A stretch of DNA of 64,000 nucleotides from Flavobacteriia bacterium (GCA_013298525.1 JAAFHW010000003.1:13247-77246); one strand, 5' to 3'. Shown: positions 27,462 through 36,941, numbered from the stretch's first letter. The notes: generated by a model from the letters alone, not told the origin. A program made the numbers and translations.

Positions 27462-28784
27462 TTAGTTTTTGTTTATTAATTTTTCTAAAGTTGCTTTTTT
27501 ATTGATTACATCAAGCATTGCTTGAAGATAATTTTGTTGAGCAGAGTATAATTGTTCTTGAGCTTTTGTTAAATCGAAACTACTAGCTAAACCTTCTGTA
27601 AATTTGATTTGGTTTTTATTTTCAATTCGTTCTGCCAAATTCAAATTGTTTTTAGATGTTGTCAATTGTTCTAAACTAAATTCGTAATCGCTTTTAGCTT
27701 TTTCAAATTGTAATTTTAATTTTTGCTCTGTTTCTGTTAATTGCGTTTTAGATTGTTCTAAAGCAATTTTTGCTTGTTGTGTTCTAGAACTTCTTCCGAA
27801 ACTACTAAAAATAGGAACGTTTAAATTAATACCAAGGTTAGAATAATTAAACCATTTTTGATCTTGATTTAAAAAATTGAATTCGTTTCCAAAAGAATTA
27901 TAACCAAAATTTACCGCAGCTCCTAGAGAAGGTAAAGCTTTGCTTTTTTCTAACTTTAAAAGTAATTCCTTACTAGTCTGAAGATTTTGACCTATTTGAT
28001 AATCAATGTTATTTGTAACATTAAATTCTTCTTTTAAAATAGCTAAGTCAACATTCGATTGTGTTAGGTTGTCTAACTTATCCGTAAGTTTTAATTCTTT
28101 ATCTAAGTTAATTCCTAATAACAATTTCATCATATCATTTGCAATTGTTTTTTGACGCTTTACATTTTCAAGCGAACTGTTTATTGATGACAATGTGATT
28201 TGTAATTGCTCCACATTTTCTTCTTCAATCAGTCCGTTTTTGTAGATTTCTTTAGTGTCGGAAAGTGTTTTTTCTAAAATACCTTTGTTTTTTTGAAGAA
28301 TCAAAATACTTTCATCTGCCAACAGAACATTTCCATAGGAATTGATTACTATTTCTTTTATTTCTTGTGCAGTTTTTACTTTTGCGTTTTCAGATATTTT
28401 CAAATAGGTTTTTGCTGATTGCAATCCTACCAAATAAGAGCCATCAAAAATTAATTGACTCAATGTTGCAGAAGCATTCATATTGTGCTTTGTTCCAAAA
28501 GTTAATGCTGTTGGAACACCACCAAAATCAATAATATTGGTTTGTAATTTAAAATTATTTTGATAGCCAACAGCTCCATTAATTTGAGGTAAACCTATTG
28601 TAGTAGTTTCCCATTTTTTTTGTTTTGCAGCTTCAATGTCTCTATTAGCATTTAAAACAGAATAATTGTTTTGAATGGCATGTTCAATTGCTTGTTTCAA
28701 AGAGAATGAGTAACTCTCTTTTTGTTCTTGTGCTTGCAAAATTGAAGCAAAGAAAAGTAAGGTTAGAATGATTTTGTTTTTCAT
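27462..28784 (-). CDS. TolC-family outer membrane efflux channel
   Basis: This is the outer-membrane exit duct of the tripartite pump. The 440-residue protein has a signal peptide (MKNKIILTLLFFASILQAQE), two outer membrane efflux protein repeats starting with YSFSLKQAIEHAIQNNYSVLNANRD, and long helical coiled segments. NLGINLNVPIFSSFGRSSRTQQAK marks the second half-repeat. It lies between the tetR gene and the adaptor gene. Confidence 0.94.
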   Translation of the reverse strand: MKNKIILTLLFFASILQAQEQKESYSFSLKQAIEHAIQNNYSVLNANRDIEAAKQKKWETTTIGLPQINGAVGYQNNFKLQTNIIDFGGVPTALTFGTKHNMNASATLSQLIFDGSYLVGLQSAKTYLKISENAKVKTAQEIKEIVINSYGNVLLADESILILQKNKGILEKTLSDTKEIYKNGLIEEENVEQLQITLSSINSSLENVKRQKTIANDMMKLLLGINLDKELKLTDKLDNLTQSNVDLAILKEEFNVTNNIDYQIGQNLQTSKELLLKLEKSKALPSLGAAVNFGYNSFGNEFNFLNQDQKWFNYSNLGINLNVPIFSSFGRSSRTQQAKIALEQSKTQLTETEQKLKLQFEKAKSDYEFSLEQLTTSKNNLNLAERIENKNQIKFTEGLASSFDLTKAQEQLYSAQQNYLQAMLDVINKKATLEKLINKN

Positions 28785-28794
28785 GGATTGATGA

Positions 28795-29388
28795 TTATAT
28801 GTAGTTTATTAATTGTTTTTCTAATTCTATTATTCCTTTTGGTGTTGCGATGGCTCTTGTGTGATATTCTAATGCTTTTCCTTCTAGTTTGTAGGCATCG
28901 CTTTCTAATTGTGTGTTTTCGTTTATAGAAAAAATAAGCGTGTAATAGAACTTAGTAGCCGATTCAACATCTGTTTCTTGCCTGTAAAGTCCTTGTTGAA
29001 TTCCTTTTACAATATTTTGAGAAAACATTTTATTGCAATCTTCAATTTCATTAGCCATCATTTTTTCATAAATTTCAGGATAATGTTTTTTCAATTGATA
29101 CGCTGGTGAATGATCAAAAGATTGAAACATTTCTTTAAACATTTTTCTGATTTCAAAATTTTCTTCAATGGCATTAAAATTTTTGCTAACAACTTCGTCC
29201 ATTAACGAATGAATTTTTTGATGAATAACTTCAGTTCCTTCTTCAATTAATTTCTCTTTGTTGCTAAAATATTTGTAAATTGTTTTTTTAGAAATGCACA
29301 TTTCACAAGCAATATCATCCATAGTAACACTCTTGAAACCAAGTTTCAGGAACATGTCTGTTGCTTTTTTGATGATTTTTTCTTTCAT
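28795..29388 (-). CDS. TetR/AcrR-family transcriptional regulator of the efflux operon
   Basis: This is a probable repressor of its own operon. The N-terminal helix-turn-helix reads SVTMDDIACEMCISKKTIYKYFSNKEKL. The rest is helical ligand-binding domain. The track start at 29451 is upstream of the promoter -7 box (29410-29417), so the ATG at 29388 (MKEKIIKKATDMFLKLG) is the real start, giving 197 residues. It is first in the tetR-tolC-adaptor-permease operon, and a palindromic site overlaps its promoter. Confidence 0.93.
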   Translation of the reverse strand: MKEKIIKKATDMFLKLGFKSVTMDDIACEMCISKKTIYKYFSNKEKLIEEGTEVIHQKIHSLMDEVVSKNFNAIEENFEIRKMFKEMFQSFDHSPAYQLKKHYPEIYEKMMANEIEDCNKMFSQNIVKGIQQGLYRQETDVESATKFYYTLIFSINENTQLESDAYKLEGKALEYHTRAIATPKGIIELEKQLINYI

Positions 29389-29409
29389 TTTTCTTCTAAA
29401 TTTCGATTG

Positions 29410-29438
29410 CAAATGTACGTTGGAAACTTTGAATACAA
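29410..29438 (-). promoter_or_regulatory. Promoter of the tetR-efflux operon
   Basis: On the minus strand TTG, an 18-base spacer and TACATTTG match the Bacteroidota consensus. It lies about 22 bases upstream of the tetR ATG at 29388. Confidence 0.78.
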
Positions 29439-29450
29439 AAATAGTTTCCA
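29421..29450. promoter_or_regulatory. Palindromic operator candidate for the TetR regulator
   Basis: TGGAAACT (29421-29428) and AGTTTCCA (29443-29450) form a perfect 8-base inverted repeat with a 14-base spacer. One arm lies in the promoter spacer and the other just upstream of the -33 element, a position suited to repression. Autoregulation is inferred. Confidence 0.7.
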
Positions 29451-29514
29451 TAGTATTTACATAAATTTAACATTTGATAAAGAGTAGGTTTTACTCATTA
29501 AAGTTTTTTTGACT

Positions 29515-29522
29515 TACTTTTG
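29515..29522 (+). promoter_or_regulatory. -7 box before the polyprenyl synthetase gene
   Basis: TACTTTTG fits TAnnTTTG, 35 bases before the ATG. The -33 region has no clear TTG at the right distance. Confidence 0.45.
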
Positions 29523-29557
29523 TAATCCTGAAACATTAAAAATCAAACTCAGAATTA

Positions 29558-30532
29558 ATGCACGCACTTTCTCACTATCAAGAACTTATTTCAGTATATT
29601 TCACAGAATTGCATTTAAATAAAGAACCTAAAAATCTTTATGAACCTATTGAATATATTCTTCATTTAGGTGGAAAAAGAATGCGACCAATTTTAACATT
29701 AATGGCTACAGAGGTTTTTGATGTTGATTGTAAAAAAGCATTGGCAGCAGCAACAGCAATTGAGGTTTTTCACAATTTCTCATTGGTTCATGATGATATT
29801 ATGGATGATGCTCCATTGAGAAGAGGAAATGAGACGGTTCACGAAAAATGGGACGTTAATACCGGAATTCTTTCTGGTGATGCAATGTTGATTTTAGCTT
29901 ATCAGCATTTTGAAGAATATGAACCAAAGATTTTTAGAGAATTAGCAAAATTGTTCAGCAAAACAGCTCTTGAAGTTTGCGAAGGACAACAATATGACGT
30001 CGATTTTGAAACTAGAGAAGATGTTACCATTCCTGAATATCTAAAAATGATTGAATACAAAACAGCTGTTTTGGTTGGTGCTGCCATGAAAATGGGTGCA
30101 ATTGTAGCAGAAACATCTGAAGAAAACGCCAATTTGATTTATGATTTTGGTTTGAATTTAGGAATAGCTTTTCAATTACAAGATGATTATTTAGATGCTT
30201 TTGGTGATCCTGAAACTTTTGGAAAACAAGTTGGTGGTGATATTATTGAAAATAAAAAAACGTATTTGTATTTGAAAGCAATGGAGTTTTCTAATGCTGA
30301 TGAAAAAGAGCAATTAACACATTTATTTTCGATTCAACCAAGTGATAATTCGGATAAAATTGAATCAGTAAAATCAATTTTTAATCAAACTAAAGCTTCA
30401 GAAGCAACTCAAAAAGCCATTCAAGAATACACTTTTAAAGCATTTGAAACCTTAGAAAAAATGAATATTTCTAGTGATAAAAAACAAATGTTAAAAGCAT
30501 TTGGTGAAAACTTAATGAATAGAAATGTCTAG
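29558..30532 (+). CDS. Polyprenyl diphosphate synthase (isoprenoid chain elongation)
   Basis: This all-trans prenyltransferase condenses isopentenyl diphosphate with allylic diphosphates. It has 324 residues. The two Asp-rich metal-binding motifs are LVHDDIMDDAPLRRG and FQLQDDYLDAFGDPETFGK, and the GGKRMRPIL motif binds substrate. Chain length cannot be fixed from sequence by eye; an octaprenyl- or farnesyl/geranylgeranyl-type role in quinone or carotenoid supply is possible. The stop overlaps the start of the next gene by 8 bases. Confidence 0.93.
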   Translation: MHALSHYQELISVYFTELHLNKEPKNLYEPIEYILHLGGKRMRPILTLMATEVFDVDCKKALAAATAIEVFHNFSLVHDDIMDDAPLRRGNETVHEKWDVNTGILSGDAMLILAYQHFEEYEPKIFRELAKLFSKTALEVCEGQQYDVDFETREDVTIPEYLKMIEYKTAVLVGAAMKMGAIVAETSEENANLIYDFGLNLGIAFQLQDDYLDAFGDPETFGKQVGGDIIENKKTYLYLKAMEFSNADEKEQLTHLFSIQPSDNSDKIESVKSIFNQTKASEATQKAIQEYTFKAFETLEKMNISSDKKQMLKAFGENLMNRNV

Positions 30533-30881
30533 TTTTATAGCTCCTATATCAACAGATCACCTACTTTCTGAGGCAGAAAAAGAGAATTTGTACCAAAAAC
30601 TTATTGAGCAATTAAATAAAGATTTCAATTTTGCAAATGAACCTGTAGATTTTCATCCAAGCACTAAACCTGATGAACTTAAAATTCAACTTCACGAAAA
30701 AATTTACCGTTTAATTCAATACAAATTTGCCGAATATTTAAGTTTACTTTATATAGTTGATGTTCCCGAAGATCAAGTAAAAAAATTAGATGGTTCCGAT
30801 ATTATGGAACTTTCCGAACAAGTCTCGTTTTTAATTTTAAAACGCGAATGGATGAAAGTTTGGTTTAGAAGTAAATATTAG
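30525..30881 (+). CDS. Conserved hypothetical protein, coupled to the polyprenyl synthetase gene
   Basis: This 118-residue protein (MSSFIAPISTDHLLSEAEKENLYQKL) is hydrophilic and mostly helical, with no signal peptide or membrane segment. I do not recognise a domain. Its start overlaps the synthetase gene by 8 bases and its stop overlaps the convergent barrel gene by 4 bases. Coupled translation suggests a link to the synthetase, but no function can be claimed. Confidence 0.8.
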   Translation: MSSFIAPISTDHLLSEAEKENLYQKLIEQLNKDFNFANEPVDFHPSTKPDELKIQLHEKIYRLIQYKFAEYLSLLYIVDVPEDQVKKLDGSDIMELSEQVSFLILKREWMKVWFRSKY

Positions 30882-31420
30882 AAAAATACTCTGACAAAAG
30901 GCATTAAAGCGTCTGCATACACGTTTTTATCATTACTGAACAAAACATTGTATCGAACGCCTATGGTTACATTATCCATGCGATAGCCAGCTCCAACAAA
31001 TAAACCTGTATTCCAAAAATCAGCCGAATTACTATTAGAACCTACTAAATCTACATTTACTCTTAATTGCTCTAATTCGGTAGATAATTGAATTTCTTCA
31101 ATTGGATTGAACAAGGCAATTACACTTCCGCCATACATGTGAGAGGAGTAAAAATCACTTTGTTTTAAAAAGCTATATTGCAATCCTGCACCTACAGAAA
31201 CATACTGGTTTACGTTATATACAGCTGTAGGAGAAACAGCAATGTTAGTAAAACCTGAACCAAATCCAAGTCCTAATCCACCTCCAAATTGTACTTTACT
31301 CCAAAACTCACTTTTTTGAGTTTTTTCTGGGGTTTCTTGCGCCGAAATGGTAAAACTTAACGCAATAAAAAATAGAAATGTTAATCTTTTTGTTAAATTA
31401 TGTAAGGCATTCTTTTTCAT
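30878..31420 (-). CDS. Small outer-membrane beta-barrel protein beside sucA
   Basis: This 180-residue protein has an N-terminal signal peptide (about 28 residues, ending TISAQE) and a glycine-rich start to the mature part (VQFGGGLGLGFGSGF). Alternating beta-strand patterns follow, ending in an aromatic residue (MPFVRVFF), as expected for an outer-membrane barrel. From memory, relatives in Flavobacterium are sometimes labelled alpha-ketoglutarate decarboxylase, probably because they neighbour sucA; no such domain is visible here. It diverges from sucA, and its upstream region overlaps the sucA promoter. Confidence 0.8.
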   Translation of the reverse strand: MKKNALHNLTKRLTFLFFIALSFTISAQETPEKTQKSEFWSKVQFGGGLGLGFGSGFTNIAVSPTAVYNVNQYVSVGAGLQYSFLKQSDFYSSHMYGGSVIALFNPIEEIQLSTELEQLRVNVDLVGSNSNSADFWNTGLFVGAGYRMDNVTIGVRYNVLFSNDKNVYADALMPFVRVFF

Positions 31421-31464
31421 ACATGTATATATAGTTAATTAGCGACATAAAAGTAGTAAAAACA

Positions 31465-31495
31465 TTGAAAGATTGTTATAAATATTTTACTTTTG
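31465..31495 (+). promoter_or_regulatory. Promoter of sucAB
   Basis: TTG, a 20-base spacer and TACTTTTG match the Bacteroidota consensus, with the expected start about 34 bases before the sucA ATG. Confidence 0.65.
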
Positions 31496-31535
31496 CATAA
31501 ATTTTTTTAACACAACGATTATTTTATCTTAAAAC

Positions 31536-34307
31536 ATGGATAGATTTTCCTTCTTAAACGCAGCTCACACCGAATTTTTCGCACAATTATACGACCAATA
31601 TCTGGTAAATCCTGATAGTGTTGAACCAAGTTGGCGTGCCTTCTTTCAAGGTTTTGACTTTGGAATGGCAACTTTCAACGAAGAAAACGCAGGCGAATAT
31701 GTAGCCAATTATGCTGCAACTTCTATAGATAACGGACAAGCTTCTGAAAAACTTCAAAAAGAATTTAATGTTCTTAAATTAATTGATGGTTACAGAACAC
31801 GTGGTCACCTTTTTACAGAAACAAACCCTGTTAGAGAAAGAAGAACTTATGAACCAAATTTAGATTTGGTAAATTTTGGACTTTCAGATGCAGATTTAAA
31901 TACCGTTTTTGATGCTGCGAAAGTGATTGGACAGCAACCTCAAACTTTAAAGGAAATCATCACTCATCTTAAAAATGTGTACTGCCAACATATTGGTATT
32001 GAGTACATGTACATGAGAAAACCAGAGGTCATTCAATGGATTCAAAATAAAATAAATGTAAACGATAATCTTCCAAATTTTGATGGAGACCAAAAGAAAC
32101 ACATTTTAGGAAAACTAAACGAAGCGGTTTCTTTTGAAAATTTTCTTCATACAAAGTACGTTGGTCAAAAACGTTTTTCTCTAGAAGGAGGTGAAAGTAT
32201 TATTCCTGCTCTTGATGCTTTAATTGAATCAGCAGCTGAAAAAGGAGTAGAACATTTCGTAATGGGAATGGCGCACAGAGGAAGATTAAATATTTTAGCA
32301 AACATTTTTGGAAAAGCTACTCAAGATATTTTCTCAGAGTTTGATGGAAAAGATTACGATAAAGAATATTTTGATGGTGACGTAAAATACCACTTAGGTT
32401 TAACTTCTGAAAGAAAAACCAAATCGGGTAAAAAAATCAACATCAATTTAGCTCCAAATCCTTCACACCTTGAAACAGTTGGTGCTGTTATTGAAGGAAT
32501 TGCGCGTGCTAAACAAGATAAATATACGCCAGACGATTTCTCTAAAGTTTTACCAATTGCAGTTCATGGTGACGCAGCTGTTGCCGGACAAGGAATTGTT
32601 TACGAAATTGTTCAAATGGCTCAATTAGATGGTTACAAAACTGGTGGAACTATTCATATTGTAATTAACAATCAAGTTGGATTTACTACCAATTACCAAG
32701 ATGCACGTTCGTCAGTTTATTGTACCGATGTTGCAAAAGTTACACTATCGCCAGTACTTCATGTAAATGCAGATGATGCTGAAGCAGTTGTTCATGCTAT
32801 GTTGTTTGCCTTAGATTTCCGTATGCAATTTGGACGCGATGTATTTATCGATTTATTAGGATATAGAAAATATGGACATAACGAAGGTGATGAACCACGT
32901 TTCACTCAACCAGTTTTATATAAAATCATTGCTAAACATAGAAATCCAAGAGATATTTATGCAGAGAAATTGATTACTGCTGGCATTGTTGATGCAGCTT
33001 ATATAACAAAAATCGAAAACGAATACAAAGATAAATTAGATGAGAATCTACAAGCATCACGTAAAAAAGATTTGACGATTATCAAACCTTTCTTGCAAGA
33101 CGAATGGAAAGGATTTGAACAAGTTTCTGATGATGTGATGTTGCAAAAATTTGACACTAAATTTGATAAAAAGAAATTAGATCAAATAGCCAACGAAATT
33201 TCAACTTTGCCATCAGATAAAAAGTTCATAAGCAAAATCACAAAAATTATCACCGATAGAAAAACAATGTATGATAACAATGTTATCGATTGGGGTACAG
33301 CTGAATCACTTGCTTATGGTTCATTGTTAACAGAAGGTTATGATGTTAGAATTTCAGGACAAGATGTAGAAAGAGGAACATTCTCTCACCGTCATGCTGT
33401 TGTAAAAGTAGAAGATAGCGAAGAAGAAGTAATACTTTTAAATTCGCTAAAAGATAAAAAAGGGAAGTTCAATGTGTTTAATTCTTTCCTTTCAGAATAT
33501 GGAGTTTTAGGTTTTGATTATGGTTATGCTTTAGCAAATCCGAATGCGTTGACTATATGGGAAGCACAATTTGGAGATTTCTCTAATGGTGCACAAATCA
33601 TGATTGACCAATACATTTCATGTGGAGAAGACAAATGGAACAACCAAAACGGAATTGTACTTTTATTACCTCACGGTTATGAAGGTCAAGGAGCAGAACA
33701 CTCTTCGGCTAGAATGGAACGTTATTTACAACTTTGTGCACGTCATAATATGTATGTTGCTGATTGTACAACGCCAGCCAATTTCTATCACTTGTTGAGA
33801 AGACAAATGAAAACGAAATTCCGTAAACCATTAATCCATTTTTCACCAAAAAGTTTGTTGCGTCATCCATTGTGTGTTTCAACACAAGAAGAATTATACA
33901 ACGGACAATTTCAAGAAACAATTGATGACAATTCAGTAGATAAGAAAAAAGTAAAAACAGTTGTTTTCGTTACCGGAAAATTCTACTATGATATTCTTGC
34001 CGAAAGAGAAAAATTAGAAAGAAATGATGTAGCTTTGGTTCGTGTAGAGCAATTATTTCCATTACCAGTTGAACAATTAAAAGCAATTATTGCTAGTTAT
34101 CCAAACGCAGACGATTATGTTTGGGCACAAGAAGAACCTAAAAACATGGGTGCTTATAGCTATATGTTGATGAATTTCGATTTAGTGCCTTGGAGATTAG
34201 CTTCATTAAAAGCATACGCAGCACCAGCAGCAGGAAGTCATACTAGAGATAGAAGACGTCATGCCGATGCTATTAGAATGGTTTTTGATAAAAATTTATT
34301 TAGATAA
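31536..34307 (+). CDS. sucA: 2-oxoglutarate dehydrogenase E1 component
   Basis: This is the thiamine-diphosphate-dependent decarboxylase of the 2-oxoglutarate dehydrogenase complex in the TCA cycle. It has 923 residues, normal for the E1o family. The N-terminus (FLNAAHTEFFAQLYDQYLVNPDSVEPSWRAFF) is the E2-binding segment. Family motifs are MGMAHRGRLNILANIFGK, HGDAAVAGQGIVYE (ThDP region), INNQVGFTTN, YRKYGHNEGDEP, LPHGYEGQGAEHSSAR and the C-terminal DRRRHADAIRMVFDK. It lies 26 bases upstream of sucB. No E3 (lpd) gene is in the window. Confidence 0.97.
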   Translation: MDRFSFLNAAHTEFFAQLYDQYLVNPDSVEPSWRAFFQGFDFGMATFNEENAGEYVANYAATSIDNGQASEKLQKEFNVLKLIDGYRTRGHLFTETNPVRERRTYEPNLDLVNFGLSDADLNTVFDAAKVIGQQPQTLKEIITHLKNVYCQHIGIEYMYMRKPEVIQWIQNKINVNDNLPNFDGDQKKHILGKLNEAVSFENFLHTKYVGQKRFSLEGGESIIPALDALIESAAEKGVEHFVMGMAHRGRLNILANIFGKATQDIFSEFDGKDYDKEYFDGDVKYHLGLTSERKTKSGKKININLAPNPSHLETVGAVIEGIARAKQDKYTPDDFSKVLPIAVHGDAAVAGQGIVYEIVQMAQLDGYKTGGTIHIVINNQVGFTTNYQDARSSVYCTDVAKVTLSPVLHVNADDAEAVVHAMLFALDFRMQFGRDVFIDLLGYRKYGHNEGDEPRFTQPVLYKIIAKHRNPRDIYAEKLITAGIVDAAYITKIENEYKDKLDENLQASRKKDLTIIKPFLQDEWKGFEQVSDDVMLQKFDTKFDKKKLDQIANEISTLPSDKKFISKITKIITDRKTMYDNNVIDWGTAESLAYGSLLTEGYDVRISGQDVERGTFSHRHAVVKVEDSEEEVILLNSLKDKKGKFNVFNSFLSEYGVLGFDYGYALANPNALTIWEAQFGDFSNGAQIMIDQYISCGEDKWNNQNGIVLLLPHGYEGQGAEHSSARMERYLQLCARHNMYVADCTTPANFYHLLRRQMKTKFRKPLIHFSPKSLLRHPLCVSTQEELYNGQFQETIDDNSVDKKKVKTVVFVTGKFYYDILAEREKLERNDVALVRVEQLFPLPVEQLKAIIASYPNADDYVWAQEEPKNMGAYSYMLMNFDLVPWRLASLKAYAAPAAGSHTRDRRRHADAIRMVFDKNLFR

Positions 34308-34333
34308 TAACACACATATAAAATTATAAAAGG

Positions 34334-35554
34334 ATGATTTTAGAAATGAAAGTGCCTTCACCAGGCGAATCGATAAAAGAAGTTGAAATTGCTACTTGGT
34401 TAGTAAAAGATGGCGATTATGTAGAAAAAGACCAAGCAATTGCTGAAGTAGATTCAGACAAAGCAACTCTTGAATTACCTGCTGAAGCAAGCGGAATTAT
34501 TACCCTAAAAGCAGAAGAAGGTGATGCGGTTGCTGTTGGTGCGGTTGTTTGTTTGATTGACACAAGTGCAGCTAAACCATCAGGTGATGCTCCAGCACCA
34601 GCAAAAGAAGAAGCGAAACCAGTTGTAGAAGCTCCAAAAGCTGAGGTAAAAGCGGCTCCAGTTGCCGAAAAAACATACGCTACACAAACGCCTTCACCAG
34701 CGGCTAAAAAAATATTAGACGAGAAAAATATCCAACCAACTGAAATCGTTGGAACAGGAAAAGGTGGAAGAATCACTAAAGATGATGCTGTAAATGCAGT
34801 ACCATCAATGGGAACTCCAACTACTGGAAATCGTGGTTCTGAGAGAACAAAATTATCAATGTTACGCCGTAAAGTAGCTGAAAGATTGGTTTCTGCTAAA
34901 AATGAAACAGCTATGTTAACTACGTTCAATGAAGTTGACATGACAGCTATCTATGCTTTAAGAGCTGAATATAAAGATGCATTTAAAGAGAAACACGGAT
35001 TAGGTTTAGGATTTATGTCGTTCTTTACAAAAGCGGTTACAAGAGCATTACAATTATTCCCAGATGTTAACTCAATGATTGATGGTCAAGAGAAAATTTC
35101 TTATGATTTCTGTGATATTTCAGTTGCGGTTTCTGGTCCAAAAGGATTAATGGTTCCTGTAATGAGAAATGCTGAAACATTATCTTTCCGTGGTGTTGAA
35201 GCTGAAATCAAAAGATTAGCAATTCGTGCTCGTGACGGACAAATTACTGTTGATGAAATGACAGGTGGAACATTTACTATTTCTAATGGTGGTGTTTTTG
35301 GAAGTATGTTATCTACACCAATCATCAATCCTCCACAATCAGGAATTTTAGGAATGCACAATGTTGTTGATAGAGCTATCGTTAAAAACGGCCAAATAGT
35401 TATCGCTCCAGTAATGTATGTTGCTTTATCTTATGATCACAGAATCATTGACGGACGTGAGTCAGTTGGTTTCCTTGTGGCTGTTAAAGAAGCATTAGAA
35501 AACCCAGTAGAACATTTAATGGGTGGAAATGCTAAAAAAGCATTAGAATTGTAA
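34334..35554 (+). CDS. sucB: 2-oxoglutarate dehydrogenase E2 component (dihydrolipoyl succinyltransferase)
   Basis: This is the core enzyme that transfers succinyl groups to CoA. It has 406 residues. The lipoyl domain holds the modified lysine in AEVDSDKATLELPAE (about residue 43). An Ala/Pro/Lys-rich linker (about 85-115) follows, then an E1/E3-binding domain (PSPAAKKILDEKNI, GTGKGGRITKDDA) and the catalytic domain with LSYDHRIIDGRESVGFL. It is co-transcribed with sucA and ends at a strong terminator. Confidence 0.97.
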   Translation: MILEMKVPSPGESIKEVEIATWLVKDGDYVEKDQAIAEVDSDKATLELPAEASGIITLKAEEGDAVAVGAVVCLIDTSAAKPSGDAPAPAKEEAKPVVEAPKAEVKAAPVAEKTYATQTPSPAAKKILDEKNIQPTEIVGTGKGGRITKDDAVNAVPSMGTPTTGNRGSERTKLSMLRRKVAERLVSAKNETAMLTTFNEVDMTAIYALRAEYKDAFKEKHGLGLGFMSFFTKAVTRALQLFPDVNSMIDGQEKISYDFCDISVAVSGPKGLMVPVMRNAETLSFRGVEAEIKRLAIRARDGQITVDEMTGGTFTISNGGVFGSMLSTPIINPPQSGILGMHNVVDRAIVKNGQIVIAPVMYVALSYDHRIIDGRESVGFLVAVKEALENPVEHLMGGNAKKALEL

Positions 35555-35574
35555 TTAAAATAAATTCCAAATAC

Positions 35575-35609
35575 AAATCCCAAATTCTATTTAGAGTTTG
35601 GGATTTTTT
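35575..35609 (+). terminator. Terminator of sucAB
   Basis: AAATCCCAAATTCT pairs with AGAGTTTGGGATTT (14 pairs including one G-T) around an ATTT loop and is followed by a T-run. Its stem sequence recurs at 36882. Confidence 0.88.
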
Positions 35610-35641
35610 CGTTTATTTGCGTTCACTAACCAATACTTTTT

Positions 35642-36859
35642 ATGGCATCAAACAAAAAATCGGCAGCAATAGGTTTTATTTTTATAACCATGCTTATCGA
35701 TATTACAGGTTGGGGAATTATTATTCCGGTGATTCCTAAGTTAATTAAAGAATTAATTCATGGAGATATTAGTGAAGCGGCTAAAATTGGTGGTTGGTTA
35801 ACTTTTGCTTATGCCATAACACAGTTTGTTTTTGCACCATTAGTTGGAAATTTAAGTGATAAATTTGGTAGAAGACCAATAATTCTAATATCGCTTTTTG
35901 CCTTTTCAATGGATTACTTATTGTTAGCTTTTGCTCCAACCATCACATGGATTTTCATTGGAAGAATTATAGCAGGTATTACAGGCGCAAGTATCACAAC
36001 AGCTTCTGCCTATATTGCCGACGTCAGCACACCAGAAAACAGAGCCAAAAACTTCGGAATGATTGGTGCAGCTTTTGGTTTAGGATTCATCATCGGACCA
36101 GTAATCGGAGGACTTTTAGGACAATATGGTTCGAGAGTTCCGTTTTATGCAGCAGCGGTTTTATGTTTGTTGAACTTCCTTTACGGTTATTTTATTTTAC
36201 CTGAATCTTTATCAAAAGAGAATCGAAGAGAGTTTAGTTTGAAAAGAGCTAATCCAATAGGTGCTTTTATGAATTTGAAAAAATATCCAAAGTTAATTGG
36301 GCTTGTAGTTTCTATTTTCTTGCTTTACACGGCTTCACATGCTGTTCATAGCAATTGGAGTTATTTTACGATGTACAAATTCAACTGGGATGAAAAAATG
36401 GTAGGAATTTCACTTGGAGCTATCGGACTTTTGGTCGGAATAGTTCAAGGTGGTTTGATACGTGTTATAAACCCAAAATTAGGAAACGAAAAAAGTATTT
36501 ATGTAGGAATGGCACTTTATACTGTTGGGATGTTTCTTTTTGCAACAGCAACTGAAAGCTGGATGATGTTCGCATTTTTAATACCTTATTGTCTTGGAGG
36601 AATTGCTGGACCTGCAATGCAAGCCGTTATTTCAAGTCAAGTTCCAGCTAATGAGCAAGGCGAAATTCAAGGAACGCTTTCAAGTTTGATGAGTGCTTCG
36701 GCTATTGTTGGACCTCCAATGATGAGTACGGTTTTTTATTATTTCACCCATAAGGAAGCTCCGTTTCAGTTTGCAGGCGCTCCATTTGTACTAGGTGGAA
36801 TTTTGATGTTTTTAAGCACTATTATTGCTTACTTTTCTTTTAGAAATAATAATAAATAA
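35642..36859 (+). CDS. MFS transporter, TetA-like drug/proton antiporter family
   Basis: This is a probable drug exporter of the major facilitator superfamily. It has 405 residues with twelve hydrophobic helices. Signatures are [20 protein letters not shown] in helix 1, motif A as [16 protein letters not shown], the antiporter segment [19 protein letters not shown], and motif [17 protein letters not shown]. Such motifs match the TCR/Tet subfamily, but tetracycline transport is not established for chromosomal homologues. It stands alone between two terminators with nearly the same stem. Confidence 0.9.
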   Translation: MASNKKSAAIGFIFITMLIDITGWGIIIPVIPKLIKELIHGDISEAAKIGGWLTFAYAITQFVFAPLVGNLSDKFGRRPIILISLFAFSMDYLLLAFAPTITWIFIGRIIAGITGASITTASAYIADVSTPENRAKNFGMIGAAFGLGFIIGPVIGGLLGQYGSRVPFYAAAVLCLLNFLYGYFILPESLSKENRREFSLKRANPIGAFMNLKKYPKLIGLVVSIFLLYTASHAVHSNWSYFTMYKFNWDEKMVGISLGAIGLLVGIVQGGLIRVINPKLGNEKSIYVGMALYTVGMFLFATATESWMMFAFLIPYCLGGIAGPAMQAVISSQVPANEQGEIQGTLSSLMSASAIVGPPMMSTVFYYFTHKEAPFQFAGAPFVLGGILMFLSTIIAYFSFRNNNK

Positions 36860-36881
36860 TTATATCAATTACCATAAAAAT

Positions 36882-36923
36882 AAATCCCAAATTCCATTGT
36901 TAACTTTGGAATTTGGGATTTTT
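36882..36923. terminator. Bidirectional terminator between the MFS gene and the T9SS repeat-protein gene
   Basis: AAATCCCAAATTCCA pairs with TGGAATTTGGGATTT (15 perfect pairs) around a 10-base loop, with T-rich sequence on each side. It can serve both convergent genes. Confidence 0.85.
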
Positions 36924-36941
36924 AATTTAGGATTTTGAACT

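Noticed and set aside
34417-34941. 174-residue minus-strand ORF opposite sucB
   Set aside because: It is antisense to the lipoyl and Ala/Pro linker region; the Ser/Ala/Thr-rich composition mirrors that linker.
35642-36859. MFS gene called a tetracycline resistance determinant
   Set aside because: The motifs fit the TCR/Tet subfamily, but many chromosomal relatives have other substrates; there are no mobile-element signs around it.
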